Below are positions 6,676 through 13,723 of a DNA stretch of 24,645 nucleotides, one piece after another. The stretch's first letter is position 1. Every line of letters starts with the position of its first letter. A program made the position numbers and the translations under genes. This stretch comes from Candidatus Nealsonbacteria bacterium RIFCSPHIGHO2_02_FULL_43_13 (GTDB lineage: Bacteria; Patescibacteriota; Minisyncoccia; Minisyncoccales; MHMH01): the NCBI GenBank assembly GCA_001819295.1, contig MHMD01000001.1:1-24645 (forward strand). The letters are read 5' to 3'. The notes under the pieces were generated by a model. That model was not told where the DNA came from. It made no database searches and saw nothing but the letters and a program-made list of their open reading frames with translations.

Positions 6676-7092
6676 ATGCCTAACGAAAAATTCCGATATC
6701 CTGTTCTTGTCGGTTTTGGCGATGCTAATGTCGAAGGAACTATTTACTGGTCTCGATATTTTGAATGGTTTGGCAAAGCGAGAGAAGTATTCCTTTTTTA
6801 TTTTTGCCCTGACTTTCTGGCGCTATACAAATCTGGTTTGCGAATTGACACTCATGAAACTAATATAAAACATCTGTCTCCTGGTTTTTTCGGCGATAAG
6901 ATAATTCTCGAGATGCATGTAGGCGAAATCAAAAAGGTTAGCGTAAACTTGGCGGTTGATTTTATAAGAGAGGCTGACCAAAAGAAAATTGCTGAAGGTT
7001 GGCAAGTGACGGTATTTACCAATTGTGAAGGAAATCTTACGCCAATTCCTCCCGAGATCAGAGAACCGCTGTTGAAATACCTTGCTGAGTGA
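6676..7092 (+). CDS. Hotdog-fold acyl-CoA thioesterase-like protein
   Basis: A 138-residue single hotdog domain; the start at 6676 follows a perfect Shine-Dalgarno (AAGGAGGT, 6662-6669). The N-terminal segment VGFGDANVEGTIYWSRYFEW followed by FGKAREVFL aligns with the 4-hydroxybenzoyl-CoA thioesterase signature GDxDxxGxVYxxxYxxW. The second aspartate, catalytic in the Pseudomonas 4HBT enzyme, is Asn18 here. Asn at this site with the following Arg (KAREVF) resembles the enediyne-type thioesterase subgroup, which works without that acid; this is inference. The likely role is release of acyl groups from CoA or ACP; the substrate is unknown. The gene ends 14 nt before the histidine-kinase ATG, and that gene's promoter lies within its last codons. 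Confidence 0.78.
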   Translation: MPNEKFRYPVLVGFGDANVEGTIYWSRYFEWFGKAREVFLFYFCPDFLALYKSGLRIDTHETNIKHLSPGFFGDKIILEMHVGEIKKVSVNLAVDFIREADQKKIAEGWQVTVFTNCEGNLTPIPPEIREPLLKYLAE

Positions 7093-7100
7093 GGTACAAT
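7072..7100 (+). promoter_or_regulatory. Leaderless promoter of the histidine-kinase operon
   Basis: -35 TTGAAA (7072-7077), 17 bp, -10 TACAAT (7095-7100). The ATG at 7107 is 7 nt past the -10, exactly where +1 should be, and no Shine-Dalgarno precedes it. The -35 is inside the end of the thioesterase gene. Confidence 0.72.
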
Positions 7101-7106
7101 AAAACA

Positions 7107-8681
7107 ATGAATCTCTTCTCTATCCCCCCAATATTAAGTTCGATTATGTTCTTACTTTTGGGGGGTTTTGTTTACTTAAAAAATCGACGGTCAAAAATCA
7201 ATATCGCTTTTTTCTTTGTTTGTCTGACTACTTTCTGGTGGCAGTTCAGCTGGTTTTTCTTATTTAATATTGAAGACGGAACATTGGCAAAAATATTCGT
7301 CAAAATAGGCCACGTTGGGATCGTTTTGCTGCCGGTGGCTTTTCTGCATTTTTCTCTCGTTTTTTTGGGAAAAACGGATAAATTAAATAAAATCATACTT
7401 ACTATCGCTTATACTATTACGGCTTTTTTTGAAATCAGCTTATTTACAACTAATTATTTCGTCAACGGTTATTATGAGTATTATTGGGGGTTTTATCCCA
7501 AAGCGGGATTTTTGCATCCTTTTTTCCTCTTATTCGTTGGATTTACAGTGATAAGATTCGTTTCTTTGTTATTCTCTTCCATAAAAAAAGAACTCAAGTC
7601 TTCATTCAAATATTTTCAGATAGAATATGTCTTAGTGGCAATGATTTTTTATATTTTGGCTTCGGTAGATTTTGCTGTCAATTATGGGTTTGAATTTTAT
7701 CCAATTGGATTTATCTTTATTTTAATTTTTTTGGGGATTGTCGGGTATGCAATCAGTAAGTATCAGCTAATGAACATCAAAGTAATTCTTACTGAATTTT
7801 TGATAACAGTCATCGCCCTTGTATTATTAATCCAATTTATCCTTTCAGAAACTATTTTTGAATATATTTGGGAAGGAATTCTATTGCTTGCTTTTCTCTT
7901 TTTCGGCTATCTCCTCATCAAAAGCGTCTTAAATGAAATTAAGTTGAGGGAAAAGCTGGAGATCGCCAATAACGCCAAATCGGAATTTGTTTCTATTGCT
8001 TCTCATCAATTGCGGACGCCCTTGACGGCGGTAAAGGGTTATATTTCCATGATGATTGAGGGTACTTATGGAAAATTATCCCAAGAATTAATAAGGCCGC
8101 TCCAAAACGTCTACGAAAGTAATGAGAGGCTGACTAAATTGGTCAACGATCTTTTGGATCTATCAAGATTGGAAGCGGGCAAAATAGAATTCAGCCCCCA
8201 GCTTACTTCTTTGGAAAAAATAGTCTTTGATATTACCGAAGAGTTAAAAATCAACGCTGATAAAAAGGGCTTATATCTGAAATTAATCAAGCCCGCAAAA
8301 GCGCTGCCCGAAATTATGGTTGACCAGCCGAAAATCAGACAGGTCATTTTGAATATTATCGATAATGCTATAAAATATACCCGAGACGGCGGTATCACTA
8401 TTGAGCTAAGGAAAACCGACTCTCAAGAGCAGATTATCATTGCCGATACGGGCATCGGCGTCTCTCAAGACGAAATAAAAAGCCTATTCCAGATGTTTTC
8501 CCGGGCGTCAGCCGGCGCCAAACTTCATACCGACGGATCGGGCGTCGGCCTGCATGTAGCTAAAAAATTCATCGAAATGCACCACGGCCGCATCTGGGTG
8601 GAAAGCGAAGGCAAAGACAAAGGATCGACATTTTATATTGAATTACCCATTCGACACGGCTCAGGGCAAGCAATAAAATGA
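7107..8681 (+). CDS. Sensor histidine kinase with N-terminal 7TM-type region
   Basis: I chose ATG 7107 (524 residues) over GTG 7089 because it sits at the predicted transcription start. Residues 1-275 hold about eight hydrophobic segments and look like the 7TM N-terminal region of histidine kinases (VGIVLLPVAFLHFSLVFLG near 70-88). No PAS or HAMP domain is apparent. HisKA: SEFVSIASHQLRTPLTAVKGY with phospho-acceptor H300. HATPase: N-box NIIDNAIKY (416-424), G1 DTGIGV (447-452), G2 GSGVGLHV (477-484). It is a complete, probably active kinase, perhaps paired with the receiver at 6237. The catalytic domain ends at FYIELP; the last residues (RHGSGQAIK) come from a palindromic junction element. 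The stop overlaps aspS by 4 nt. Confidence 0.92.
   Translation: MNLFSIPPILSSIMFLLLGGFVYLKNRRSKINIAFFFVCLTTFWWQFSWFFLFNIEDGTLAKIFVKIGHVGIVLLPVAFLHFSLVFLGKTDKLNKIILTIAYTITAFFEISLFTTNYFVNGYYEYYWGFYPKAGFLHPFFLLFVGFTVIRFVSLLFSSIKKELKSSFKYFQIEYVLVAMIFYILASVDFAVNYGFEFYPIGFIFILIFLGIVGYAISKYQLMNIKVILTEFLITVIALVLLIQFILSETIFEYIWEGILLLAFLFFGYLLIKSVLNEIKLREKLEIANNAKSEFVSIASHQLRTPLTAVKGYISMMIEGTYGKLSQELIRPLQNVYESNERLTKLVNDLLDLSRLEAGKIEFSPQLTSLEKIVFDITEELKINADKKGLYLKLIKPAKALPEIMVDQPKIRQVILNIIDNAIKYTRDGGITIELRKTDSQEQIIIADTGIGVSQDEIKSLFQMFSRASAGAKLHTDGSGVGLHVAKKFIEMHHGRIWVESEGKDKGSTFYIELPIRHGSGQAIK
8646..8671 (+). repeat. Junction palindromic element, copy A
   Basis: An imperfect palindrome reading CCCATTCGACACGG followed by CTCAGGGCAAGC. 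It forms the last codons of the kinase gene and ends 6 nt before the ATGA overlap with aspS. It matches copy B at about 21 of 25 positions, allowing one inserted A. Confidence 0.8.
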
Positions 8682-10006
8682 AAAGAATTTTAAACAAAGA
8701 AACGCCTCAATATCCGGACCAAGAGGTTAGGGTCGCCGGTTGGGTTAATACGAGACGCGATCACGGCAAAATCGTTTTTATTGATTTACGGGATCGAACC
8801 GGCCTCTTGCAAGTAGTCTGCCCGCCCGACATCGTTAAAGACGTCAAGGAAGAATATGTTCTGGAGATTGAAGGCCTTATTAAAAAACGGCCGGCTCATA
8901 CCATCAACAAAGATATGGTCACCGGCGAAGTTGAATTACAGGCGCGGCAAGTTAAGGTTTTGGCTAAAGCCGCTTCGCTGCCTTTTGATTGCATGGAAAA
9001 AGACCTGAATTTAAATTTACCAACTCTTTTAAACCATCGTCCTTTAACGATCAGAAATCCTGAAGTTAAAAATATTTTTAAGGTATCGGAAAGCATCGTC
9101 GAAAGTTTCAGAAAAACGTTGAGATCTTTGGATTTCACTGAATTCCAAGCTCCCAATATCGTACCGGTGGTGGCTGAAGGGGGAGCGGACGTTTTTCATA
9201 TCGATTACTACAAATATGACGCGTATTTATCCCAAAGCCCCCAGGTTTACAAGCAAATTATGCTAAGCGCCTTTGAAAGAGTTTTTACGGTTGCTCATGT
9301 TTATCGGGCCGAGCCCTCGGTCACTACGCGCCATATGGCTGAATTTACAAGCTTAGACGCGGAAATGGCTTTTATCGATTCTTGGCAGGACTTGATGGAT
9401 ACTTGTGAGCTTATTATCAGGAATATGTTCGCTGATTTAAAGCCGCTTAAAATCGGCGTTCCCGAACTTGGCCGGGAAGTTCCCAGAATTAAAATGCGGG
9501 AGGCCCAAAAAATCATCCTTGAAAGAACGGGCCGCAATAATCTTAAAGAACCCGATTTATCTCCTGAAGACGAGCAGGAAATCTGTTCGTGGGCACGAGA
9601 AAAATACGGCTCGGATTTGATTTTCATCACGCATTACCCGACTTTAAAAAGGCCTTTTTACACTTTTGCGGACCCTCTTGAGCCTGACTATACTTTAAGT
9701 TTTGACCTTTTGTGCCGCGGCCTGGAAATCGTCACCGGCGGACAAAGAATCAACGAATACGATAAATTAGTAAAAAATATTAAAAAATGGGGCAATAAAA
9801 CTGACTCTTTCTGTTTTTATCTGCAAGCCTTCAAATACGGCATGCCGCCCGAAGGAGGTTTCGCTTTCGGCTTGGAAAGAATTACGAAGCAAGTTTTGAA
9901 TTTGAAAAATATCCGAGAAGCTTCACCCTTCCCGAGAGATATGGAACGAATCGATAATAAATTAAAGAAAGGCCCTTCAACGCGGCTTAGGGCAAGGAAA
10001 AAATGA
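8678..10006 (+). CDS. aspS: Aspartate--tRNA ligase, archaeal/non-discriminating type
   Basis: A 442-residue class II aminoacyl-tRNA synthetase. An OB-fold anticodon domain (VRVAGWVNTRRDHGKIVFI, 17-35) is followed by the catalytic core: GGADVFHIDYYKYDAYLSQ (168-186), motif 2 FTVAHVYRAE with TTRHMAEFTSLDAEM (203-230), motif 3 GGFAFGLER (393-401) and the final PFPR. It lacks the GAD insertion of the standard bacterial enzyme and is the short archaeal-type form, often non-discriminating (Asp onto both tRNA-Asp and tRNA-Asn, later amidated by GatCAB). Discrimination cannot be judged here. The last residues, GPSTRLRARKK, are encoded by junction element copy B. It overlaps the kinase stop and the next gene's ATG by 4 nt each. 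Confidence 0.93.
   Translation: MKRILNKETPQYPDQEVRVAGWVNTRRDHGKIVFIDLRDRTGLLQVVCPPDIVKDVKEEYVLEIEGLIKKRPAHTINKDMVTGEVELQARQVKVLAKAASLPFDCMEKDLNLNLPTLLNHRPLTIRNPEVKNIFKVSESIVESFRKTLRSLDFTEFQAPNIVPVVAEGGADVFHIDYYKYDAYLSQSPQVYKQIMLSAFERVFTVAHVYRAEPSVTTRHMAEFTSLDAEMAFIDSWQDLMDTCELIIRNMFADLKPLKIGVPELGREVPRIKMREAQKIILERTGRNNLKEPDLSPEDEQEICSWAREKYGSDLIFITHYPTLKRPFYTFADPLEPDYTLSFDLLCRGLEIVTGGQRINEYDKLVKNIKKWGNKTDSFCFYLQAFKYGMPPEGGFAFGLERITKQVLNLKNIREASPFPRDMERIDNKLKKGPSTRLRARKK
9973..9997 (+). repeat. Junction palindromic element, copy B
   Basis: CCCTTCAACGCGG followed by CTTAGGGCAAGG, an imperfect palindrome (GCCC...GGGC outer arms). It encodes the C-terminal tail of AspRS and ends 5 nt before the ATGA shared with the next gene, almost the same position as copy A. 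Confidence 0.8.
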
Positions 10007-10974
10007 TTTTTACTGACAATTTGAAGTTTTTCTCAATCGCCTTAGTTCTGGTTTCTGCCACAACCTGGGGCGCTAATTTTTTAGGGCAAGGTCTGGAAGA
10101 ATTTTTCTTAGGCCGAGAATGGGCCTCAAATCCCAAAATATTGGCCGCCCAAGCCAATCAAATGGAATTCGCTCGATTGGTAAGGAATTCTAAACCCTTG
10201 CGTAATCGGGCAACGGCTGATTTAAAGATTGACGCCAAAGCCGCCATCTCGATTTTATTAAATAACCAGGGCGGAGAAAAAATACTTTTTGAAAAAAACT
10301 CCCAGGAACCTCTACCGATCGCCAGCTTAAGTAAGCTGATGACCGTTGATGTTATTCTAAAAAATTACGATCTTTCCCGAGAAATCGTTATTACCAAAGA
10401 AGCCGTAGCGCAGGAAGAAAATTTCGGCAAGTTAAGGGTCGGGGATATTTTAACCGTAGAACAACTGCTTTATCCATTATTGATGGAATCGAGCAACGAC
10501 GCCGCCTTTGCTTTGGCTAACGATTATGACGGCGTAGCTGAAAAAATTTTTGTGAGTATGATGAACGAAGATGCGCAAAGTCTAGGATTGGGCAATACTC
10601 ACTTCGTCAATTCCAGCGGCCTTGATCCGGAAACTCAAGAACCCAAAGAAAACATCAATATTTCCAGCGCCCGCGATTTATCGCAGTTAACTCAACAATT
10701 ACTTAAAACTCCTTTAGTTTGGAAAATTCTTTCGACTCCCAAAATCAATCTTTACGGTGAAACCTTAATCAGCACCAATAAACTTTTGGGTAAAGTTTCA
10801 GGGATTATCGGCGGAAAAACTGGCTATACCGACACGGCCCTGGGCTGTTTTGTTTTAGTGTTAGAGGCGCCCAATGGTAAAGGCCGAATCATCAACGTCA
10901 TTTTAGGAGCGCAAGACCGTTTCAGTGAAATGGAAAAATTAATTAACTGGACTAACCAAGCTTACTTGTGGTGA
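10003..10974 (+). CDS. D-alanyl-D-alanine carboxypeptidase (serine peptidase S11, low-mass PBP)
   Basis: A 323-residue S11-type penicillin-binding protein. A hydrophobic N-terminal segment (about residues 8-24) acts as signal anchor. The three active-site motifs are intact: SxxK S108-L-S-K111 (IASLSKLMT), SxN S163-S164-N165 (MESSNDAA) and KTG 272-274 (GGKTGYTD). It trims the terminal D-alanine from stem peptides outside the membrane and so controls cross-linking. No long C-terminal anchor domain follows, so it resembles compact S11 forms. ATG overlaps the aspS stop by 4 nt, and mraY follows after 12 nt, placing a wall-maturation enzyme and a lipid I synthase in one transcript with a tRNA synthetase. 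Confidence 0.92.
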   Translation: MIFTDNLKFFSIALVLVSATTWGANFLGQGLEEFFLGREWASNPKILAAQANQMEFARLVRNSKPLRNRATADLKIDAKAAISILLNNQGGEKILFEKNSQEPLPIASLSKLMTVDVILKNYDLSREIVITKEAVAQEENFGKLRVGDILTVEQLLYPLLMESSNDAAFALANDYDGVAEKIFVSMMNEDAQSLGLGNTHFVNSSGLDPETQEPKENINISSARDLSQLTQQLLKTPLVWKILSTPKINLYGETLISTNKLLGKVSGIIGGKTGYTDTALGCFVLVLEAPNGKGRIINVILGAQDRFSEMEKLINWTNQAYLW

Positions 10975-10986
10975 GTTTTTAGAACC

Positions 10987-12060
10987 ATGCTCTATTTACC
11001 CGAAGCCGCCCTTGACGTCATTAAAATATTCACTTTGGGAGTGCTAAGTTTTTTGGTAGCTTTTGTTTTGACTCCGTTTTTAACCAAGGTTTTATATAAA
11101 TACCAGCTTTGGCGCAAGGAAGTGAGAACCCAGGCGGTTGACGGCCAAGATTTAATGTACTTCCAAAAATTCCACTCCGAAGGCGAAACCCATATCCCGA
11201 GATTCGGCGGAATTTTAATTTGGATCGTTCCGGCTTTTCTGGCGATACTGCTTTATTTATTGGCTAAAGCCGATCTTGGCATCTGGTGGATCAGTAAACT
11301 TAACTTTCTTGACCGCGGACAAACATGGCTGCCGTTTTTTGCTTTAGGTTCAGCCGCGCTGGTCGGATTTTTAGACGATTTCTTGCAAGTGATGGGCCGG
11401 GGCAAATACATTGCCAAAGGATTAACCCTAAAACAAAGAATTATTTTAATGGGTTTTATCGGTTCGATTGGAGCTTGGTGGTTTTATTCAAAGCTTGAAT
11501 GGTCAAGCTTGCACGTGCCGGGTCTTGGAGATTTCGAAATAGGCATCTGGTATCTGCCCTTATTTATTATTGTCATGATGGCGACTTACTCCGGCGGAGT
11601 GATTGACGGCTTAGACGGTTTGGCGGGCGGCGCATTTGCCGCGATTTTCGGAGCATTCGCCGGCATCGCTTTATTCCTGGGACAGATTAATGTCGCTGCT
11701 TTTTGCGCCGTGATTTTAGGAGCGCTTTTAGCTTTCTTATGGTTCAATATTCCGCCGGCTCGCTTTTATATGGGCGAAACGGGCATGATGGGATTAACGG
11801 CCGCTTTGACTGTAGTGGCTTTTTTGACTAATTCCGTCCTAGTTCTGCCGATCATCGGATTTTTGCTGGTTTTGGAATCGGGTTCGGTTATTTTGCAGCT
11901 TTTTTCCAAAAAACTGCGTCATAAAAAATTGTTCTTGGCAGCGCCCATCCACCACCATTTCGAGGCTAAGGGCTGGCCCGCCCACCAAATCACAATGAGG
12001 TTTTGGATCATCGGCGTCATTGCCGCCATTCTCGGCCTAAGCATCCGCTTACTGGGGTAA
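10987..12060 (+). CDS. mraY: Phospho-N-acetylmuramoyl-pentapeptide-transferase MraY
   Basis: A 357-residue polytopic membrane enzyme that moves phospho-MurNAc-pentapeptide onto undecaprenyl phosphate to make lipid I. Signatures: RFGG (72-75), the D130-D131 pair (GFLDDF), VIDGLDGLAGG (206-215), FYMGETG (260-266) and APIHHHFEAKGW with HQITMRFW (319-340). Two deviations: the aspartate of the usual MGDxG (a catalytic aspartate in characterised MraY) is Glu264, and the usual NAVNLTDGLDG reads YSGGVIDGLDG, losing the asparagines. The rest is strongly MraY-like and the HHH loop is intact, so I still call it MraY rather than WecA. A 20-nt inverted repeat encodes part of a loop (about residues 169-176). 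No plus-strand terminator is evident downstream. Confidence 0.92.
   Translation: MLYLPEAALDVIKIFTLGVLSFLVAFVLTPFLTKVLYKYQLWRKEVRTQAVDGQDLMYFQKFHSEGETHIPRFGGILIWIVPAFLAILLYLLAKADLGIWWISKLNFLDRGQTWLPFFALGSAALVGFLDDFLQVMGRGKYIAKGLTLKQRIILMGFIGSIGAWWFYSKLEWSSLHVPGLGDFEIGIWYLPLFIIVMMATYSGGVIDGLDGLAGGAFAAIFGAFAGIALFLGQINVAAFCAVILGALLAFLWFNIPPARFYMGETGMMGLTAALTVVAFLTNSVLVLPIIGFLLVLESGSVILQLFSKKLRHKKLFLAAPIHHHFEAKGWPAHQITMRFWIIGVIAAILGLSIRLLG
11491..11510. repeat. Inverted repeat within mraY
   Basis: AAGCTTGA (11491-11498) and TCAAGCTT (11503-11510) with an ATGG loop, in codons for the loop SKLEWSSL. Eight-bp arms can arise by chance in a window this size, so it is listed mainly for comparison with the longer palindromes. 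Confidence 0.6.
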
Positions 12061-12124
12061 GTTCAATTCCTTTCGCTCCTACTAAAGTACCAGAAAGACC
12101 CTAACCTATAATTTTGATGCAAAT

Positions 12125-12151
12125 AAAAAACCAGTTGTTTGGGACAACTGG
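12125..12151 (-). terminator. Intrinsic terminator of the minus-strand gene at 12175
   Basis: Stem CCAGTTGT / ACAACTGG (12131-12138, 12144-12151) with a 5-nt loop. On the minus strand it is followed by six T (complement of 12125-12130). There is no T-run on the plus side, so it does not clearly terminate mraY. Confidence 0.87.
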
Positions 12152-12174
12152 CAAGCCCATATTGATGAACAAAT

Positions 12175-12951
12175 TTACGCTGTCGCATAGATGCGTTTAG
12201 CTTCTTCGCCGAAAAAAGTGTTGATGACCGCTTTGGACTTCTCGACGTTTTCGCGCAATTGCGGCATGATTTCTACTTCGATCTCCTTCTCCAATTCGCG
12301 TCGCTCTTCCTCGTCGCCTTCGGCAACCATGTCGAGTATTGGCTGAATGATGCTTTTTTTCAGCACATCGGCATCCATGAACTTGTTCAACGTCCTCTTG
12401 CAGAGAGCGATGAACTGCCTTTTGGTGAACATCCGTCGCGTGATTTCATCGGTAGCTTCTTCGAGAGTTAGGAGCTCGATTGGTAAAACACCACGCTCGG
12501 CTGCTAGGTCGAGTACTGTAGTCACCCACCGCCAGTATTCCTCATAAATATTTTTACGGGGTGGAATCATCGTGTACATTATTTCTGATAAGTTCTCAAA
12601 CATCGTCTTCACAAGCTTCTCGAGCATCTTGCGCTCCTCGACTTCAAGTTGGTTTCCTTCTTTCTTCGCAATCTCGCTTATCATCGGAAGAACGAATCTG
12701 ACGAAATCACGAGAAGAGAGTAGAGGTGTAGCGCGCCGATTCCTTTTGAGACGGCGGGCAAGCACGCCAGAAGTCAAGTCTGCGAACTTGTTCTCGATTG
12801 CGATGTCTTCTGGTTTCTTCTCTTCCACCTCATTTCCGAATTCCTGTTGGAGACGAACCTGCAATTTCACTTGCTTGGACTTATCGGCGTTGAAACGTGC
12901 GAGAATCAGCGACTTCAGCTCTATTACGGTCAAGGTCTGTTTTCTGAGCAT
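12175..12951 (-). CDS. Unrecognised charged helical protein
   Basis: The start at 12951 is set by a strong Shine-Dalgarno (AAAGGAGGG on the minus strand) six to seven nt upstream; the frame stays open 21 codons further but without a site. The product is 258 residues, highly charged and almost certainly mostly helical, with no TM segment or signal. A single proline-rich break, MIPPRKNIYEEYWRWV, sits near the middle, and a long acidic helix (EGDEEERRELEKEIEVEIMPQL) lies near the C-terminus. I recognise no family. Arginine codons here use CGN more than the neighbouring wall genes, which hints at a different history. It has its own sigma70-type promoter and terminator, so it is monocistronic. Confidence 0.75.
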   Translation of the reverse strand: MLRKQTLTVIELKSLILARFNADKSKQVKLQVRLQQEFGNEVEEKKPEDIAIENKFADLTSGVLARRLKRNRRATPLLSSRDFVRFVLPMISEIAKKEGNQLEVEERKMLEKLVKTMFENLSEIMYTMIPPRKNIYEEYWRWVTTVLDLAAERGVLPIELLTLEEATDEITRRMFTKRQFIALCKRTLNKFMDADVLKKSIIQPILDMVAEGDEEERRELEKEIEVEIMPQLRENVEKSKAVINTFFGEEAKRIYATA

Positions 12952-13020
12952 TTTCTCCCTCCTTTCTTTTTTGATTTTTAAAGGAATGAGGCTATAAAGC
13001 CACATTCCGAACAATAGTTT

Positions 13021-13049
13021 ATTATGGTATAAAGCGTCTGAAAAGTCAA
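13021..13049 (-). promoter_or_regulatory. Promoter of the minus-strand unrecognised gene
   Basis: On the minus strand, -35 TTGACT (complement of 13044-13049), 17 bp, -10 CATAAT (complement of 13021-13026). The leader to the ATG at 12951 is roughly 60 nt. Its -35 stands four bases from the -35 of the divergent promoter. Confidence 0.75.
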
Positions 13050-13053
13050 GGGC

Positions 13054-13082
13054 TTGATTTTTTTATTTAAATATTGTAATAT
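13054..13082 (+). promoter_or_regulatory. Promoter of the plus-strand unrecognised gene
   Basis: -35 TTGATT (13054-13059), 17 bp, -10 TAATAT (13077-13082), with a T-tract directly after the -35. The leader of about 30 nt contains the Shine-Dalgarno AAAGGAGGT (13104-13112). Confidence 0.75.
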
Positions 13083-13118
13083 TTAAAATGAGATCTTTGG
13101 ATGAAAGGAGGTAAAAAA

Positions 13119-13616
13119 ATGGAAAGATTCCGCGTGCCCGGAGACGACGAGGACAGCTCGCTATCCTTGAATAAGGAAGAAGAAATAGGCCTGGCGACGT
13201 TTGACGCGCAATTATCAATCGTTCTAAGGCAAAAAGTTCTTTATTTAAGAGAAATTGCCAAAAGAAAAAGACTGACCGCTCCGACCCTTGAAGAGCTGAA
13301 ATCAAAAAGCGGGAAACCGTTTGTCGAAGTAAAATCAACGAGGATGCTCGGCGACGATTATCGAAGCGCCGAGGCTAAAGAAGAAGTCTCTTTTGGCAAA
13401 GCCAAACTTCTTCTTGAAAGGACGGAACAAGCCTATCTCTGCTACGAGTCTTCTATATTTTCTAAAGAAGATACCGACAGTTGTGGCTGGGTGAAAGGAA
13501 TGCCGGTTGAGAAAAAATACAACGATATTGGTGTTCTGAGCGGTTCGGCGGGCATCCGGTTTTATTGCAAAATCTGCGGCAAGAAGATAGGAGAACACCA
13601 ATTAAGAATTTCCTAA
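13119..13616 (+). CDS. Unrecognised protein with C-terminal CxxC (half zinc-ribbon)
   Basis: The start at 13119 follows AAAGGAGGT; the in-frame ATG at 13101 lies before this site and is rejected. The 165-residue product has an acidic N-terminus, a basic helical section (about residues 30-55), and ends in FYCKICGKKIGEHQLRIS. That ending looks like the first half of a DksA/TraR-type zinc finger (YCxxCGxxIGxxxL), but the second CxxC is absent because the protein stops there. Two earlier cysteines (YLCYES, DSCGWV) might complete a site. The similarity is weak and no function is assigned. It could be a truncated DksA-like protein or an unrelated zinc protein. It is transcribed alone, from a promoter back-to-back with that of the divergent gene. 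Confidence 0.72.
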   Translation: MERFRVPGDDEDSSLSLNKEEEIGLATFDAQLSIVLRQKVLYLREIAKRKRLTAPTLEELKSKSGKPFVEVKSTRMLGDDYRSAEAKEEVSFGKAKLLLERTEQAYLCYESSIFSKEDTDSCGWVKGMPVEKKYNDIGVLSGSAGIRFYCKICGKKIGEHQLRIS

Positions 13617-13632
13617 GATGATGGATCAAGTT

Positions 13633-13661
13633 AAAGCGGACGGCGAAGTCGCCCGCTTTTT
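13633..13661 (+). terminator. Intrinsic terminator after the CxxC gene
   Basis: AAAGCGG (13633-13639) pairs with CCGCTTT (13653-13659). An inner CGGC/GTCG helix and GAA loop continue the stem after a mismatch; a T-run follows. Junction element copy C begins at the next base. Confidence 0.78.
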
Positions 13662-13686
13662 GTTTACCCCGAGCGAAGTCGAGGGG
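13662..13686 (-). repeat. Junction palindromic element, copy C (inverted)
   Basis: Read on the minus strand it is CCCCTCGACTTCG followed by CTCGGGGTAAAC, matching copy A at about 18 of 25 positions. It fills the gap between the upstream terminator and the murL promoter, so here it is intergenic and in opposite orientation. Confidence 0.7.
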
Positions 13687-13687
13687 T

Positions 13688-13716
13688 TTGCCCCGAATCT
13701 GCCAAAGAGGTATAAT
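13688..13716 (+). promoter_or_regulatory. Leaderless promoter of the murL-murG operon
   Basis: A perfect -10 TATAAT (13711-13716) with a weak -35 TTGCCC (13688-13693) at 17 bp. The ATG at 13724 is 8 nt past the -10, so +1 should fall at or one base before the start codon; there is no Shine-Dalgarno. Confidence 0.7.
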
Positions 13717-13723
13717 AGGGTAT

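Noticed and set aside
12061..12124. Possible RNA gene or mraY terminator in the gap after mraY
   Set aside because: No tRNA-like fold and no stem with a plus-strand T-run; the only hairpin nearby serves the minus-strand gene.
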